Numbered from the stretch's first letter, positions 1 to 11,154 are shown. The stretch is DNA of 64,000 nt from Kappaphycus alvarezii (GCA_002205965.3 NADL03000478.1:955001-1019000), one strand, 5' to 3'. Translations and numbers: made by a program. Notes: generated by a model not told the origin, from the sequence alone.

Positions 1-2200
1 ATGCATTCACGACAAATGCACACAATAATTGGCAGAAAATTCGCCCAAAATTATGTGCAAAATAACGACAACATTACTCAATATTATATGATAGTCATGC
101 TGTGGCACAAAAATGTATGACTTGGTACAATGAAAATACAAATGATGTGGTTGTGAACTTTTAACACTAAACGGTAGCATTAATCGATACTTTATTTTTA
201 ATGAAAATTCTCTATATTATGACTTAGGCCCACAGTTTATTTCAAAGCGGTGGCTGATCAAATTGGCTGTATTTAACTAATTCGAAACTGTAGAAAGAAT
301 CTAACTCAAGGACGCATAGTCACTGACTTTGAAATATTTTGTTTCAGAAAAACTTAACGTAAAAGCTTTAGATGCAAATAATTACTACCATGCATCCAGA
401 GTAGAGTAAGTTTATTCAAATGTAGTTCTGCTTATTTCAAGATTCGGGGCGGAATCAATCTTTCAAATGCTATAATTACTCTTCATGGTTCTGTTTCTGG
501 ATTCTTCAAATAAGTCCAGGACGAACTTTACTCCCCAATAAAACCGGGAAAAATTAAATAACTTCAAGTTATTAAACTTAATCTTATGAAAAAAAACTAG
601 GTAGTTAATCAAGCGCCCATTGAGTCAGTTGATCCATTTAAAACAGAATATATAGTAAATACGTATTTTGTTTCATTTTTCAGGAATATATTATATACTA
701 CTGTGTAATGAGTTATTTATTTTATGTTTAGAATAAAAATTTATAAGAATGTAGTTTGCTATCGTAAATACGGCTATATTGAAATGCCTTGGAAATGATT
801 TTTTGTTCGCAATCATCAAATAACAGCGAGATAAAAACAACCCATTGCTTTTGAGCTTTTTTGTTTAAAATTTGATAATACACTATCTCCTATTCCTTAA
901 CGGTGGACAAAGTGTCCTTCATTCATAGCAATTTCTGCAGGATTTTTATCTTCTAAAGGCTCATTTGATTGAAAATACCTACATTAGTTCTTATAAGCCA
1001 ATAAGAAAATGAACAAGAAAGGTTAAAAACACTGTGTCCAGCCTTCCTTTCAAGTACAAATGTGGTTCGCTGTTGAAGAAATATTGAGGAATTCTTCATT
1101 GACATTCAATAATTTGCCGTGCTATATCTCTGGGATGTGTGGTCCCCGGGACTTTTGAGTGTTAAGTGGTGTTCTTTTTCCGTAGAAGAGAGGTGCTGTG
1201 CCCGATTCAAGATAATTTGAATCGTATTTTTCCATGCGGGAAGAATTTTTCAAACTTCGGTAAATAATTTCATGTGGTGGGTAATGAACTTTGCATGCTT
1301 AGTTCAATTCGTTCGCTGAATTATAAAAACTAATCTTTCACAAGTTATCAGCAAAACTTATTTCATTGCATGCATTTTTTTGTTTTCAGTGCATAATTGT
1401 AAAGATATTAAAGCTTTTTTGGTGTCGTTTAATTTCAGTAAAATAGACGTTTCAAGTACATTTATCTCTTTTTTCTGATCCAACGTAATTCGTAATTGTA
1501 CCCCGTATGTTAATTTGTGGGATCTCTGCAGCAAAAACTTCTAGGGACGCCTATTTGTATACAAGATAGCAATCTTATTTATCCCTGGTGACACATTTTT
1601 CTCAAAATTTAACTAAGATCAAATTTATCTGAGTATTCCAATTCCTAAATAGATTAGAGTACCTTCTACTTGGCCTTTTCAGCGACTCTAATCTGTCCAA
1701 CATAACATACATTATAGCCTTATCGATTTCATTTCACCAATCCGCTTTTGCATTTGATACTAATACATCAGTGTGGTTGAAATTATCAGTACATATTATA
1801 TCAATAAATAGTCTTCACAAGACAGCTATTGTAGTGTAGTTGAGGGAGAAACGGGGGTAAAAATGACAATAATCACGAGTTTTTCTAGTCCAACTAGAAG
1901 AATTATGCTCTTCCACTTTTGCTCGGTGGATATCAAGTCTCAGCTTTAAAAATGACGGCTAACTTTGTTCCCATTGGAGCATATTTTTGTGTTTATCTTC
2001 TAATATGATTTATTTCTCTCTTCGAAAGCAAATCAATCAGCTTTTATATACTCTTCGGCTATCTCTGAAATCTAAAAACGCATACGTAATAACACAAATG
2101 CATTCACGTTGGTCATGTGTACAACAAATATAAAAATATATATAGTTACAAAATAAATACCAAGTTCTGCTCCTCCTGGTCCCAATTTTCGAGTTCAGAC
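1..2200. other. AT-rich stretch without recognisable genes
   Basis: No reading frame longer than about 60 codons and no recognisable retroelement motif is visible on either strand. The sequence is AT-rich with scattered homopolymer runs. I see nothing else in it. Confidence 0.6.
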
Positions 2201-2427
2201 CGAAAAAATTTGGAAATCCTTGCGCATGATACAAGACTGTACATTGTTTCCGCGTATCTACCTGTATCTTTCAATCCTTCTGCATTCCCCTAGTCCTTTA
2301 GTAATTCCTCTTAAGAGAAGCCAAAGATCAAAAGAACGTCATTATTTTCTTCAGCTTTCCACTCAAAAAGCTCCCAAGTCTCAAAAAATCCTATTTTTTC
2401 TGCAACGGCTCTCACGGATTCATTTAC

Positions 2428-2557
2428 TCATTTTCCTCCCCGAACTTTCTTCCTCCTTTCATTCTCAGGAAAATTCCGGTGAATCCACTCCCTAACGTGT
2501 TCCTGGTCCATCCTCCTTCTAAAGTCCTGGAAGTCCGTTGTTTTATGCTGCAGCAAG
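2428..2557 (-). pseudogene. N-terminal fragment of the acidic-ORF repeat family (copy 4)
   Basis: Read on the minus strand this short frame contains KTTDFQDFRRRMDQ and HVREW. It aligns with KTDYDDYCRRMDR and RVREW of the copy at 34.6 kb and with PTDYNDYCRRMDR of the copy at 13.3 kb. It ends at a TGA (2428-2430) just where the Glu-rich part should start, so only the N-terminal domain is recognisable. Function is unknown. The match is short but contains the most conserved motif of the family. Confidence 0.5.
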
Positions 2558-3130
2558 TAAAGCGACCCAAACATTCCCCCTGAATATAACGACTGTCGTG
2601 ACGTGCAATTGCCTCAAATCAGTCCACATCCTCCTAAACGTTTGTAAGGCTTGGATGTCTTCTTTACTTGTATTTTCCGTGAAAGCTACATTTCTTGCGG
2701 ACATTAGACGATCAGGATAAAGATAGCCATTCGGAAAAGTCGAAAAATTGCGTAAGGGACGAGAATATCTCCTGTAATTCGTCGCTTTTGCTGTATTTAA
2801 GGATGTTAACGGGCTGAAGCTCTCTACCATTCTGAAGTACGGGGCCAAAGGGTTCGCCTAGATGTAAATGGGGTTGTTTTGAGTGCGGGTGATGCAAAGG
2901 TTGAGACTCTTACTAACTTTCAATCAAATCATGGGGCGGGTTCTGCAGTACAGTTGTCATAGATTCTATACGGATTTAGTTCTACAATCCAGTAACGAGT
3001 GGCCCTCTCAGATCTGAGACGACCATTGGGGCCTTGAATTTGTGGCGATGGAGAAGTTCCCATTAATGTATGTAGTACGAAACTGGACCCCTTTGTGCGT
3101 CGACAGTTTCTAGGTTTCTCCGCGGGCACT
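2550..3130 (-). pseudogene. Remnant of an RT-associated C-terminal tail
   Basis: Minus-strand translations contain LTSLNTAKATNYRRY, closely matching LTSLNAAKASKFRRY in the better tail at 28.2-28.95 kb. Upstream pieces such as VSTFASPALKTTP fit the preceding part of the same domain, which reads EVTFVNALAPSNT in the other copy. Several stops and frame changes are present, so this is a dead fragment. In the intact family this region follows the reverse transcriptase; no RT core is seen here. It abuts the acidic-ORF fragment at 2.43-2.56 kb. Confidence 0.45.
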
Positions 3131-3439
3131 GTGTAAAGTGCAAGAAAAGAGTAGATTTACAATACCTTGTATCAGTCAGGTAGGATGGCGGTTCCCAGCT
3201 CTAGGAGTGTCTATGGATAAGCTTCAACTGCACACACGGGGAAGTTTATTATGAGTACTTTGTTAGCCACATGTTTTCCTCTACAGGCCCAATACTTCTC
3301 TGCAACTCCAGCCCGTTTAGCAGGGTGACGTGGTCATGCTGCTAAAATGGTTCCTTCTCTCAGCAGGAACTTTGCGACTTCCTTACCCGTTTTGTTAGCC
3401 TTTAATTGATGCATGCGTGACAGATTACTACCCGCCGCC

Positions 3440-3510
3440 TGACCGCATATTTGATATCGGAGAAAGGTTTGAGTGTTTTACTCTTTGAAGATAAATTCGA
3501 TAGTTGATCT
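3440..3510 (+). repeat. Copy of a short repeated 3'-end motif
   Basis: The sequence around GGTTTGAGTGTTTTACTC recurs with small changes near 20.39, 21.52 and 22.74 kb. On the minus strand in those places it lies just downstream of RT-tail remnants, so it probably belongs to the 3' UTR of that non-LTR-type element. This is inferred from recurrence only. Confidence 0.4.
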
Positions 3511-3662
3511 CTGAATACTCTCCGCACTTGCGTGCCTTAGAACTCATTAAGAGTTACAACAGCCGTAATTCTGAGTTTCATTCCCTGCGTAAACGTGCCT
3601 CATCGTTCATCCTGTGATACATGGCTGTTATGACGAATCATCGCAAAACACCTACATATTAT

Positions 3663-4146
3663 TGGAAACCGTGGAATGATGTGATTATATTAATGTGAAG
3701 AAGCATTTTCAGTTATGTTGCGTATTTTTTTTGTGCTCTCCATTGCGATGCATATCATAGTGAAGGCTGTATTTTGCTACATGAAATTGCCTCGTTGTTA
3801 GTCTACCTGGATATCGTTGTTGTTACTTGTACTGTGACTTTCATGTTGTTTGCGTATAGGTGTATGTTTTCAATAATAGCCATAGAAAGTATTGGAATGG
3901 CTATGTTGTATTGCATTCGTAGGTTGTAAGTTATGGGATGAACAAGCTGCAAGTATTGTCGACTGCCATGTGTAAGAGGTTCAGCACACAAAAACCGCGA
4001 GCTTGACTGCGGTGGTAATCCAACTTCAGGCGCATTAAAGGGTTGATAGTAGTAATTATAAGTCTGCATGGCAGGGTGATTTCGACGAATTAAAAGGGGC
4101 AGGGAGCATCTATGAAAACATCTTGTGACAGCATTTTGTGCTATCA
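3663..4146. repeat. LTR-like repeat L, unbroken copy (~484 bp)
   Basis: The segment starts TGGAAACC and ends GCTATCA, so it has TG...CA ends in either orientation. Its reverse complement matches 5622-5873 plus 11460-11689, the same repeat split by element A; both copies total about 482-484 bp. Orientation is unresolved. Gag/protease fragments run into the CTATCA end, but at the 11.69 kb copy a pol stop codon and a purine-rich tract (AAGGAGGAG) abut the other end. A 153-codon minus-strand frame (4264-3803) crosses it; I do not treat that as a gene. Confidence 0.6.
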
Positions 4147-4269
4147 GTGGTATAATCGCTTCATTCAAAATCATATGTGTAGTTCCAACCGAATCCTTAG
4201 TAAAGGAGGCATTAGCTGCTCTTCTACCTCGAGTGAACAGAGCATTCTGCATATCCCGATCCAATTAGT

Positions 4270-5021
4270 GTTTCATCCTCTGATTGTTTGTCCCCCTTGA
4301 AACTTTGTTCGGACAGTTGCGTTTATAATGACCAAAGCCCCGACAACTGAAGCATCTCACAAAGCACGTGGCTTATCTAGCTTACAGTCGCCCAATGGCC
4401 TTTTTCAGATTGGCCAATCGCCCCCTTGCTGCGAGAGATTTAATCAAGCAGCATTCGAGCTGTGACCGCCTCTCATGTCAGCTTGTCATCCAATAAAGTC
4501 TATAGTTCAAATACAACTGGCCCATAAGGCGACTTATCTTGGTGTCCAAACATCTCAAAGATATTGGAACCTTTCATGTTCTCGTGAATAGGGCTACCTG
4601 CGGTCTCCAACTGGTTGAAGATGCCCTCTATTTTGTCTAAAAATTCACTCATCTAAAGGCTGTTGTCAAACCTCATCTGGTGTAGCTCAGTTCGTAGCTG
4701 CAACATGCTTGCGGGAGTCTTCGTAGCGTACCTTGCTTCCAAACGGGACTAAATATTAAACAGACTGGTCTTATCCACCGCCACAGTCCTCACAGCCTTC
4801 GGTCCGAGACACATCAATAATAAGGCGCGAGCCTTGACCACAATCGTCTAATCCTCTGCTGAAGAATCATCAGGCTTCCATAATCCCATTATAACATGGA
4901 AGAGAACAGATGAGAACTCCTTGTACTCAGCTGGAGCTTCGAAAGGAAATGTCTCGAGATGGAAATCCTCTCCTCTGTTGGTGTCAAAGCGGGGTGCCAT
5001 CTTCCCGAAAACATCGTCCAT
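4270..5021 (-). pseudogene. Ty1/copia gag and start of protease, broken
   Basis: From an ATG at 5021 the minus strand reads MDDVFGKMAPRFD and continues as a copia-type capsid-like domain with a handful of in-frame stops. A clean CCHC zinc knuckle (CFSCRGFGHYKRNC, 4313-4354) follows. It is then followed by DSVGTTHM, the expected position of the copia protease active site (normally DSGATxHM). The reading ends against repeat L at about 4146, so integrase and RT are missing. In the intact family gag packages the RNA and the protease matures it. The copy is dead. A second partial copy of the same gag lies immediately beyond it in opposite orientation. Confidence 0.75.
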
Positions 5022-5124
5022 GGTTGCAAAAAAAATAAATCCAACAGTGTGAACTTACAAACAAAAAACGTACACCATTAGAGTGAAAACAACTCAATGC
5101 AAGAGCAGACTTTATTGGATAACA

Positions 5125-5322
5125 AGCTGACATAGTAGCCGATCACAGCTCGACTGTTGCTTGAATAAGACTCAGGCAGCAAGGGAGCGATTGGCCCGTC
5201 TTGTAAAAGCCATGGGACGACTGTAAGCCCGGGTAAGAGACGGGCTTTGAAGTCGATGGCACGTGAGAGATGCTTTGGTTGTCTGCTTTTTGGTCATCAT
5301 AAACGCAACCTTTCGGAAAAAG
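5125..5322 (+). pseudogene. Second gag/zinc-knuckle fragment, inverted relative to 4.3-5.0 kb
   Basis: Nucleotides here closely match the reverse complement of about 4310-4490 in the neighbouring gag; for example GGGAGCGATTGGCC against GGGGGCGATTGGCC, and the zinc-knuckle region. It therefore encodes the end of the same gag but on the plus strand, forming a head-to-head pair with a spacer of roughly 100 bp. The zinc-knuckle frame is broken. Downstream sequence differs from the minus copy until repeat L begins. Confidence 0.65.
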
Positions 5323-5323
5323 T

Positions 5324-5632
5324 TTGAGGGGAACCCTGGAGTATGAAATCTTTTTCAAGGGTGACGTGCGAAGAAAATTACTTGAACTGATAGGGTACTC
5401 TGATGAGAACTGGGCCGGTGACAGGTTAGCATCAGTTGGGGATGGAAGACAGATGAAAGCAGTGAGTCGTGGCTCTGTTGTTGTTAGTACTGAAGGAAAA
5501 CCCACAGGAAAGTCTAGAGAATACATTACATTAAGTAATGTATTGTTTATGTCGCAGTTGGAAAGCAAATTTCTTTCATATGCTGAGCTATCTAGGTCTG
5601 CCTATTGCACGAAATTCCTACCGATAGATTAA
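5324..5632 (+). pseudogene. Chimeric copia ORF: RNase H start joined to protease/pre-integrase
   Basis: This 102-codon open frame begins with MRGTLEYEIFFKGD and IGYSDENWAGD, which is the junction into the copia RNase H domain (usual form LxGTxDYGI...GYSDADWAGD). From about residue 37 it switches to SVGDGRQMKAVSRG and YITLSNVLF, which belongs to the protease-to-pre-integrase region near the opposite end of pol. The frame stays open through the join. It is best explained by deletion or template switching between element copies rather than by a real fused protein. Confidence 0.6.
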
Positions 5633-5873
5633 AATGCCGTCACATGGTTTTTTCATAGATGCCCACTTCCCCTTTTAATTCGTCGAAATCACTCTGCAAT
5701 GCAGACTTATAAGTGGTCCTATTAACCCTTTTGCGTAACTGAAGTTGGATTAACACCGCAGTCAAGCTGTCCGTTTTCGTTTGCTGAACTTCTTAAACAC
5801 GGCAGTCGACAATACACGCAGCTTGCTCATTTCATTACGTACTACGTACGAATGCAATACAAATATACATTCC
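5622..5873. repeat. Repeat L, left part of the copy split by element A
   Basis: This is the reverse complement of about 3890-4146. It ends in ATTCC (5869-5873), directly followed by the TGTC start of element A. The right-hand remainder continues at 11455. The joined length (252 + 230 bp) equals that of the unbroken copy at 3663-4146 to within 2 bp. Confidence 0.7.
5869..5873. repeat. Target-site duplication ATTCC, left
   Basis: ATTCC directly precedes the 5' LTR of element A and is repeated directly after the 3' LTR at 11455-11459. A 5-bp duplication is the usual product of LTR-retrotransposon integration. In the unbroken repeat L the site occurs once. Confidence 0.8.
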
Positions 5874-6173
5874 TGTCAATTAACACGGTAATACACAGGT
5901 GCACACTATGCTTCAGACGCAGTGCGGCACACCTTTGCAGGTTCAATATCTAAAAGCTCCACCGCACCTCGCAGACACTGGCTGAACGATCATCGAGGAG
6001 TACCGCTACGTCCGATTCACGCCGAATCTGTAGCTCTGCCCACGCCCCCGCGACGACCCCTTCTCTTCAGTAAATAAATTTTATTTACCTGCCTCTTTTC
6101 CATCGCAGTTGATCAAATGAGGCTGATAGTACACCCTTACAACTGCAGTCAATAGTTGCGGAATAACACGACA
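5874..6173 (+). repeat. 5' LTR of element A
   Basis: This 300-bp repeat begins TGTCAATTA and ends ATAACACGACA, and aligns without gaps to 11155-11454. The AATAAA-like run and T-rich stretch around 6070-6090 could hold transcription end signals; this is not certain. No convincing tRNA primer-binding site follows it. Confidence 0.85.
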
Positions 6174-6486
6174 ATTCGGATTCGTTTTCCCGTCATCGGT
6201 TGACAACATCCCATATTCACCATTAACAAACTTGTTGCTGTTGATTTTTTCTCCTTGCTTCACTTCGACGACACATAGAAAGATACATTCGAACACATCA
6301 TTTAAATATACTCAAGATGCTGCCGCTTTCCCGCAGTCAGTTCAAGAAGAAGTGTGCTTAGATTCCCAGAATGATATCCACTTCATCATTGAATGCTGGT
6401 CTTCTGCTCAAGATCCTGATAGCAGCCAAGGCAACGTTATAATTCTTCACTATTCCCGATTCGCCCACCGGCTCGGCCTCTGAAGC

Positions 6487-7960
6487 CTCTTTTGGCTTGC
6501 CAGATCCCAATGAAATCGCGGAGTACTTGGCGTATATTCTTCCTGCTTTGCAGTTCATCTTCGGCAAAGAGTTCTTCTAAATGCCGCTGCTTTCCGTCAA
6601 AGTGTTTTTTGAAGTAGCTGAACTTCATGGATTCGAATATATTCCAATTTCATTTATCGAAGGTGTCAGGGTTTCAGAAACAGACAAGAATGAGGAACCT
6701 ATTCGTACGAATATTTGGCTTTGCCATCTCGTAAACCGTACCCACGAATTCACTCAAACAGTTATAAACAAGTTTAAGGACAGTCTTGGATTTAGCGGCC
6801 GCTTCGAACATCCGCCTAAAGGAGAGAATGAAAATGGTTTCAATGACAGTGGTATTAATTCAACACAGATTCCTCAAGCATCAGGCATCCTATCGGCGGG
6901 AATGATCGGAACTCCGCGAAGCACTTTTGGTGACCATAGTATTGTTGGTACTGCTCCGTTTGTTAGTGGACCTGAAAGAGACCAAGTGGATACTCGTGTA
7001 AATGATCCAATCATTCAGGAAAGGGTTTCGAATCGCACCTTCTGGATAATGGAAATGGTCGACAGAGTAACAGTGGACCGGAAAAATCTCGCAAGGTGAA
7101 CTATGTACAACAAATGTTCAAGGAGAACAAGTTTACGGGGGACATCTATCATTTCATTAACGAGACGCTCAAAATGTATGGGATTTGTGCGAGGCAGTAC
7201 AAACTATCTCCATCCCAGAAGGCCTATTTCTTCGTACATATTCTACAGGGTGCTGCTAGGCGTTTTTTTCATGGAAAGCTGCATAGATGCAATGCATAAC
7301 GGAGAGATTGTTAAGTCAGTGACCCCGCATTACCTAAGTGATGCTAGGCAAATCCAGGTGAAAGGCTCAATCGAGACACTCCGCCTCAAGTAATTCATGC
7401 ACAGAAAGGGAATAAGAGATGTATCAGACGGACTCAACAAATTGGTTGAGAACATCAACGAGCTCACCCTACAATGTCCTTCGGACTTCCGCACCGACTC
7501 TCATAAGACATAACTGTTTGGAAAATCAGTAAGGGAGTATCAAGAATGATCGAAGATACCTATTCAGAGTATAACCTCTCAAAACTATTCGTTCAAAAAG
7601 TTTGTCACTACATTACATGAATCAATTCAGAACTTGCGCCACTTGAACCAAATTACAGGTAAGAATCGCGGTTTTGGGAGAGAGATGGTAACTCACATGA
7701 TGAGGTCTGGTCGTAACCCTCGACAGTATCGCCACAATCTAAGCAGTGGAAACACGGTGAGAGCTAGTCTGAATAGTTCGGACCGACCTACTAGCAAAAA
7801 GTTCGAGGAGGCTTGTAGGCGTAACGAGTTTGTTAGATGTGGGGAACCGTGGAACTCCAAACATCGCTGTACAAAAGGAACCAATTGCTGCTCATACTTG
7901 TCTCTGCCTTGAACGTGGAGAATCCTACGTCTAAATTCTCGTCTGAAATTATCAAGGAGC
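6487..7960 (+). pseudogene. gag of element A (several frames)
   Basis: SFGLPDPNEIAEYL and MPLLSVKVFFEVAELHG align with the gag N-terminus of element B (SLGSPDGEDVHEFL and MPMFPVTVLYDVAKLY). MNYVQQMFKENKFTG (from 7096), QIQVKGSIETLRLK (about 7350) and FEEACRRNEFVRCG (about 7800) continue the same gag. The zinc knuckle reads VRCGEPWNSKHRC. Its first cysteine is Phe, whereas B has CVKC. At least one stop (after KEFF) and three frame changes break the gene. In a live element this would form the capsid. Confidence 0.75.
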
Positions 7961-8283
7961 ACGAGAAAAGTGAGTCATTAGATAGAACTGACTCTTGTGC
8001 CAGCCAGAACGACGACGAGGAAACTGAATTGAAAGCATTTGACGCGCACTTGGCCAATGCCGATACCTTGGACCATAATGCCGTCGAGTCTGCATACAGA
8101 TATATCTACTTCACACAGCTTTCATCAAAGACGGCTCAATTTTCTACTGCACAGGACGATTCCCGGATTTATTTCGTCTCGGCGGTGGGGAGCTGAAAAC
8201 GTCAAGCACTTTTTGCGCGCCTGCCTCGCAGAAGTAAGCGAGGTAATAGTAACAAGTTACAGACATTTAATGATGTGCATATG

Positions 8284-8742
8284 AATAATGTTTCCGTTGG
8301 GACCCTCAAATCTGAAACACGTTGTAGACGTCCTTTGGTTACGTTATGTGACCCGGGAGCACCAGCATCTGTATTTGGTCAAAAGGAACTGAACTGAATA
8401 TTTCATGATCTTGGAATGCATTACAAGATGATTTTGCTTTCAAGGAGCCGTTTCCGCTTTGCTGATGCTACTCACGGATCACTTGACAGGATAAATTTAC
8501 ACATCTATGTACCTATTGGTGTTCCAAGTATAACGGTTACACTGGACATCGTGGATGCAGCTATTCGAGCACTGCTTGGATTAAATGCCATGGACAGTAA
8601 GTCGATTACACCTTGCACCGTCTCCAACAAGTTCTTGAAGAGAGTTCCCCATGTTACCTACAAAGAATGCACCGTCTACTTCGACGAATGGTCAATCGCC
8701 ATGATCAGATCTCTTGGCTCGCACCTTTACGTTCCGATTTGA
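8284..8742 (+). pseudogene. Protease region of element A
   Basis: VTLCDPGAPASVFGQKEL matches the position of the retroviral-type aspartic protease active site. Element B reads DIGAPEFVVGRKEL at the same place. RFRFADATHGSL, then ALLGLNAMDS (about 8570) and VYFDEW (8680) follow, all with counterparts in B. A stop after KELN separates the active-site segment from the 108-codon frame at 8416-8742. The usual DSG or DTG is DPG here. I cannot tell whether that is family-specific or a mutation. Confidence 0.65.
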
Positions 8743-8799
8743 ATCTCTACTGATACTTATTTCACACGAGCGGAATTATCTAAGCTACACAGACAATTT

Positions 8800-9760
8800 T
8801 TTATTTTAATTCGCAGAAGCTATATGACCCTATCAAGAGATCTCGCCCTGAAGAAGCCACGCCAGAGACTCTGAGAACACTCCAGGAATTTTTCAAGCGC
8901 TGTGACCATTACCAAAGGATTCAACACGCTCCGACAAGTTTATGAGACTATGGGAGCGGAGGATGTTAAATTTAACGAATTAATTATCATCGATATCATG
9001 TACATCGATATCTAGTCATTGCTGCATATCTTTGATGACGGAACGCGATTCAGTGCGACCGGTTTCCTCCCAATTGTATCTACTGAGGACATTTGGAGGA
9101 CGGTTATCGAGTGCTGGGCAGCTTTACATACAGGGCGGCCAAACAAGATACTAACTGATCAAGGGTCTCAGTTCCGCGATAAATTAATGGACTTGGCCCG
9201 TATTTCTGATGTTGGCCTATGACAGACGGAAGAAGAAGCACAATCAAGACTAAGTTTAGGGTAACGGTGCCACGAACCTCTCCGAACAACATTCCATACG
9301 ATTACGGCTGCTCGACCAAATTTTGACAAGCGACTAGCATTTTCCTGTACCGTGAGGGCAAGAATTACACCCTTGTCCCAGAAGTGGTTGTGCCATCTGG
9401 CTTGTGTTCGGAGAGTTCCCGCATATGTCAGTAGCGCCTTAGCCGAGACTCAGTCGCTCAACCTTGACAGAGCGAGCAGAAATCGCTCAGCTCGCTCGCA
9501 AAGAGATGGAAAGCCAAATTGCTGGTTTGAAACTGCGACGTGCCCTTCGCCATGCAGTACCTCCTTCCTCTGATCGCGACTATCGGGCTGGGGAAAAGGT
9601 GCTCTTGTAGCGCAAAAACCAATTCATCAACAGGATACGTGAATGGATAGGGCCGTTCGAGGTTGAAGGCGGTGAGTAGCAACGCAAATTGGTCTTAGTA
9701 AGAGATCAAAACAACAGTACAGCCCAACATTTTAATTTTGCTAAAGTCAAACCGTACTAA
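8800..9760 (+). pseudogene. Integrase of element A
   Basis: The catalytic-core part is best seen at 9019-9222: DDGTRFSATGFLP, then PNKILTDQGSQFRDKLM, which carries two of the D,D,E-type positions. RCHEPLRTTF follows after a frame change. The C-terminal part (about 9480-9760) contains ARKEMESQIAGLKLRRALRH, REWIGPFEV and FNFAKVKPY, each with a close match in element B. Integrase would insert the cDNA into the genome. At least three frame changes and two stops make it inactive. The N-terminal zinc region is barely recognisable. Confidence 0.75.
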
Positions 9761-9787
9761 GCCCCTGAAGATCTGTCCCACGCGTTT

Positions 9788-10190
9788 ATGATTGACCTCG
9801 TTTACGGTTTGGCGCAATCAATATCGCCAAATGAACTTGAAGTAATGGAAACTGAGATTATTGACTCATCCGACAGTCGAGTAAATAGCACAGAGATAGA
9901 AGCAGCAAAGATGAAAGAAATTCGAGGACTCATTGAATGTGGCACGCTTAAAGTAATTCTCAAGGAAGATACACCTCCCGATGGTAACCGCCTTCCCGGA
10001 CGATTCGTGCTGTCAATTAAGTCAACTGTCGATGATAAGATAAAATATGAAGCCCGTTACATCACCGGAGGGCATTGAGACAAGCTGAATGACTTCATGG
10101 TGCATTCTTCAGCAACGCTCCAGCCGCATTCTGTACGGTTTCTTCACTCCGTTGACAATATAAGATAGGACAGAATCTAATTCTACTCGA
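9788..10190 (+). pseudogene. Start of the reverse transcriptase of element A
   Basis: IRGLIECGTLKVILKED, LPGRFVLSIKST and YEARYITGGH are the typical beginning of copia RT. After a stop, DKLNDFMVHSSATLQPHSVR continues it. Homology ends near 10190, before the ADIKQAYL and YVDD catalytic segments. The remainder of RT and the whole RNase H have been lost, and the next sequence belongs to the antisense ORF region. Confidence 0.75.
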
Positions 10191-10406
10191 AGGGGTATGA
10201 GGTCATTGCAACCAGCAACCTTATACTGCATCAGGCCAGGGTTTGGTTCCCTACTTCCTGGGCCACCCCCGGTATTGGATTCTTTCTGGAAATTTTCAAG
10301 ATTTTTTCGGGCACAAAATAGTTGGTTGCACGCTCTAAGGCTCCCTTCCTTAGCGGCCCTCGTTCATTCATATTGCACAGCGCCGGTTCACCACTTATCG
10401 ATACAT

Positions 10407-10958
10407 TCAATTTTTCGTTAGGAAGGAAACAGGCCTCATGCCACAATCTGGTGCAGTATGAGGCTGCCGTACGATCCCAAAGTAACTCATTGCGTCGTTG
10501 GCAGATTTTTGGCATCCATTCCACACGCTCTTTTCAAAATATCGTTCCCCTGTCTGTAGTCCACTGCCAAGTACACTACCATCTATCTTATATTGTGTGC
10601 GATCAACTGGGACAATGTCATTATCAATGGTGGAATGAACACAATCGGGTATTCGATTATCAGCACTAAGTGCCATATCATCACAAATTTCTGTTTCGGT
10701 ATGCACTGGCACGGACCTTTTACTGTGGTCTTCCATTGCTGGTGTCTCTCGCCTTCCATCATTTCCAACATCTCCATGTGCTGTCAGTGGGGTCCCCTCT
10801 TCCGCATGTAATGCCACCCTTTCCAACAATTCGCGCAGGGATACTTCATTATTCAATGCAAATCTTGACCGCTTTCGGGGACGCTGGACATCAGGGCCTG
10901 GCCCTACGCGCCGTGGCTCAGCCGAAAGCACAGGAGTTTCGGCTCTTCGTCCGTTCAT
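10407..10958 (-). CDS. Antisense ORF of element A, homologous to the one in element B
   Basis: This is an open minus-strand frame of 183 codons when started at Met-Asn-Gly (10958). The same frame also offers an ATG at 11006. I prefer MNG because the homologous frame at 58.0 kb also starts MNG. Residues include a basic stretch RPRKRSRF that could be a nuclear signal. Near the end come GERYFEKSVWNGC, SYFG and APDCGMRPV, which align without gaps to KKFERSVWYGC, SYG and APSVGFRAV in B. The frame ends early at 10407 compared with B, so the C-terminal half is missing. It lies opposite to gag-pol and starts about 200 bp from the 3' LTR. Function is unknown; a papain-like peptidase fold is only a guess. 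Confidence 0.55.
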   Translation of the reverse strand: MNGRRAETPVLSAEPRRVGPGPDVQRPRKRSRFALNNEVSLRELLERVALHAEEGTPLTAHGDVGNDGRRETPAMEDHSKRSVPVHTETEICDDMALSADNRIPDCVHSTIDNDIVPVDRTQYKIDGSVLGSGLQTGERYFEKSVWNGCQKSANDAMSYFGIVRQPHTAPDCGMRPVSFLTKN

Positions 10959-11138
10959 TGTGCGCACCACATCAACAAAGAAAACAAAAAAGGGAAATAA
11001 ATTCAAAAAAGGTCAGCACGATCAGATAGGCATCCCCCAGAAGATAAGCCGCCGGTCGCAACAAAAGGGGGTGGGTAACGCCAGTCACAAATTGCAGGCC
11101 CCATTTGTACAGTACTGTTCCATGCAAAGGGTGTGCTA

Positions 11139-11154
11139 TAGGGATGGGTGGGAG
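11139..11154 (+). promoter_or_regulatory. Polypurine tract of element A
   Basis: The G-rich purine run GGGATGGGTGGGAG lies directly before the TGTC start of the 3' LTR. This is where the plus-strand DNA primer of an LTR retrotransposon is expected. Confidence 0.6.

Noticed and set aside
3803..4264. 153-codon minus-strand frame
   Set aside because: It lies almost wholly across repeat L, and the partner copy has a stop and is split by element A; similarity is explained by the repeat, not by coding constraint.
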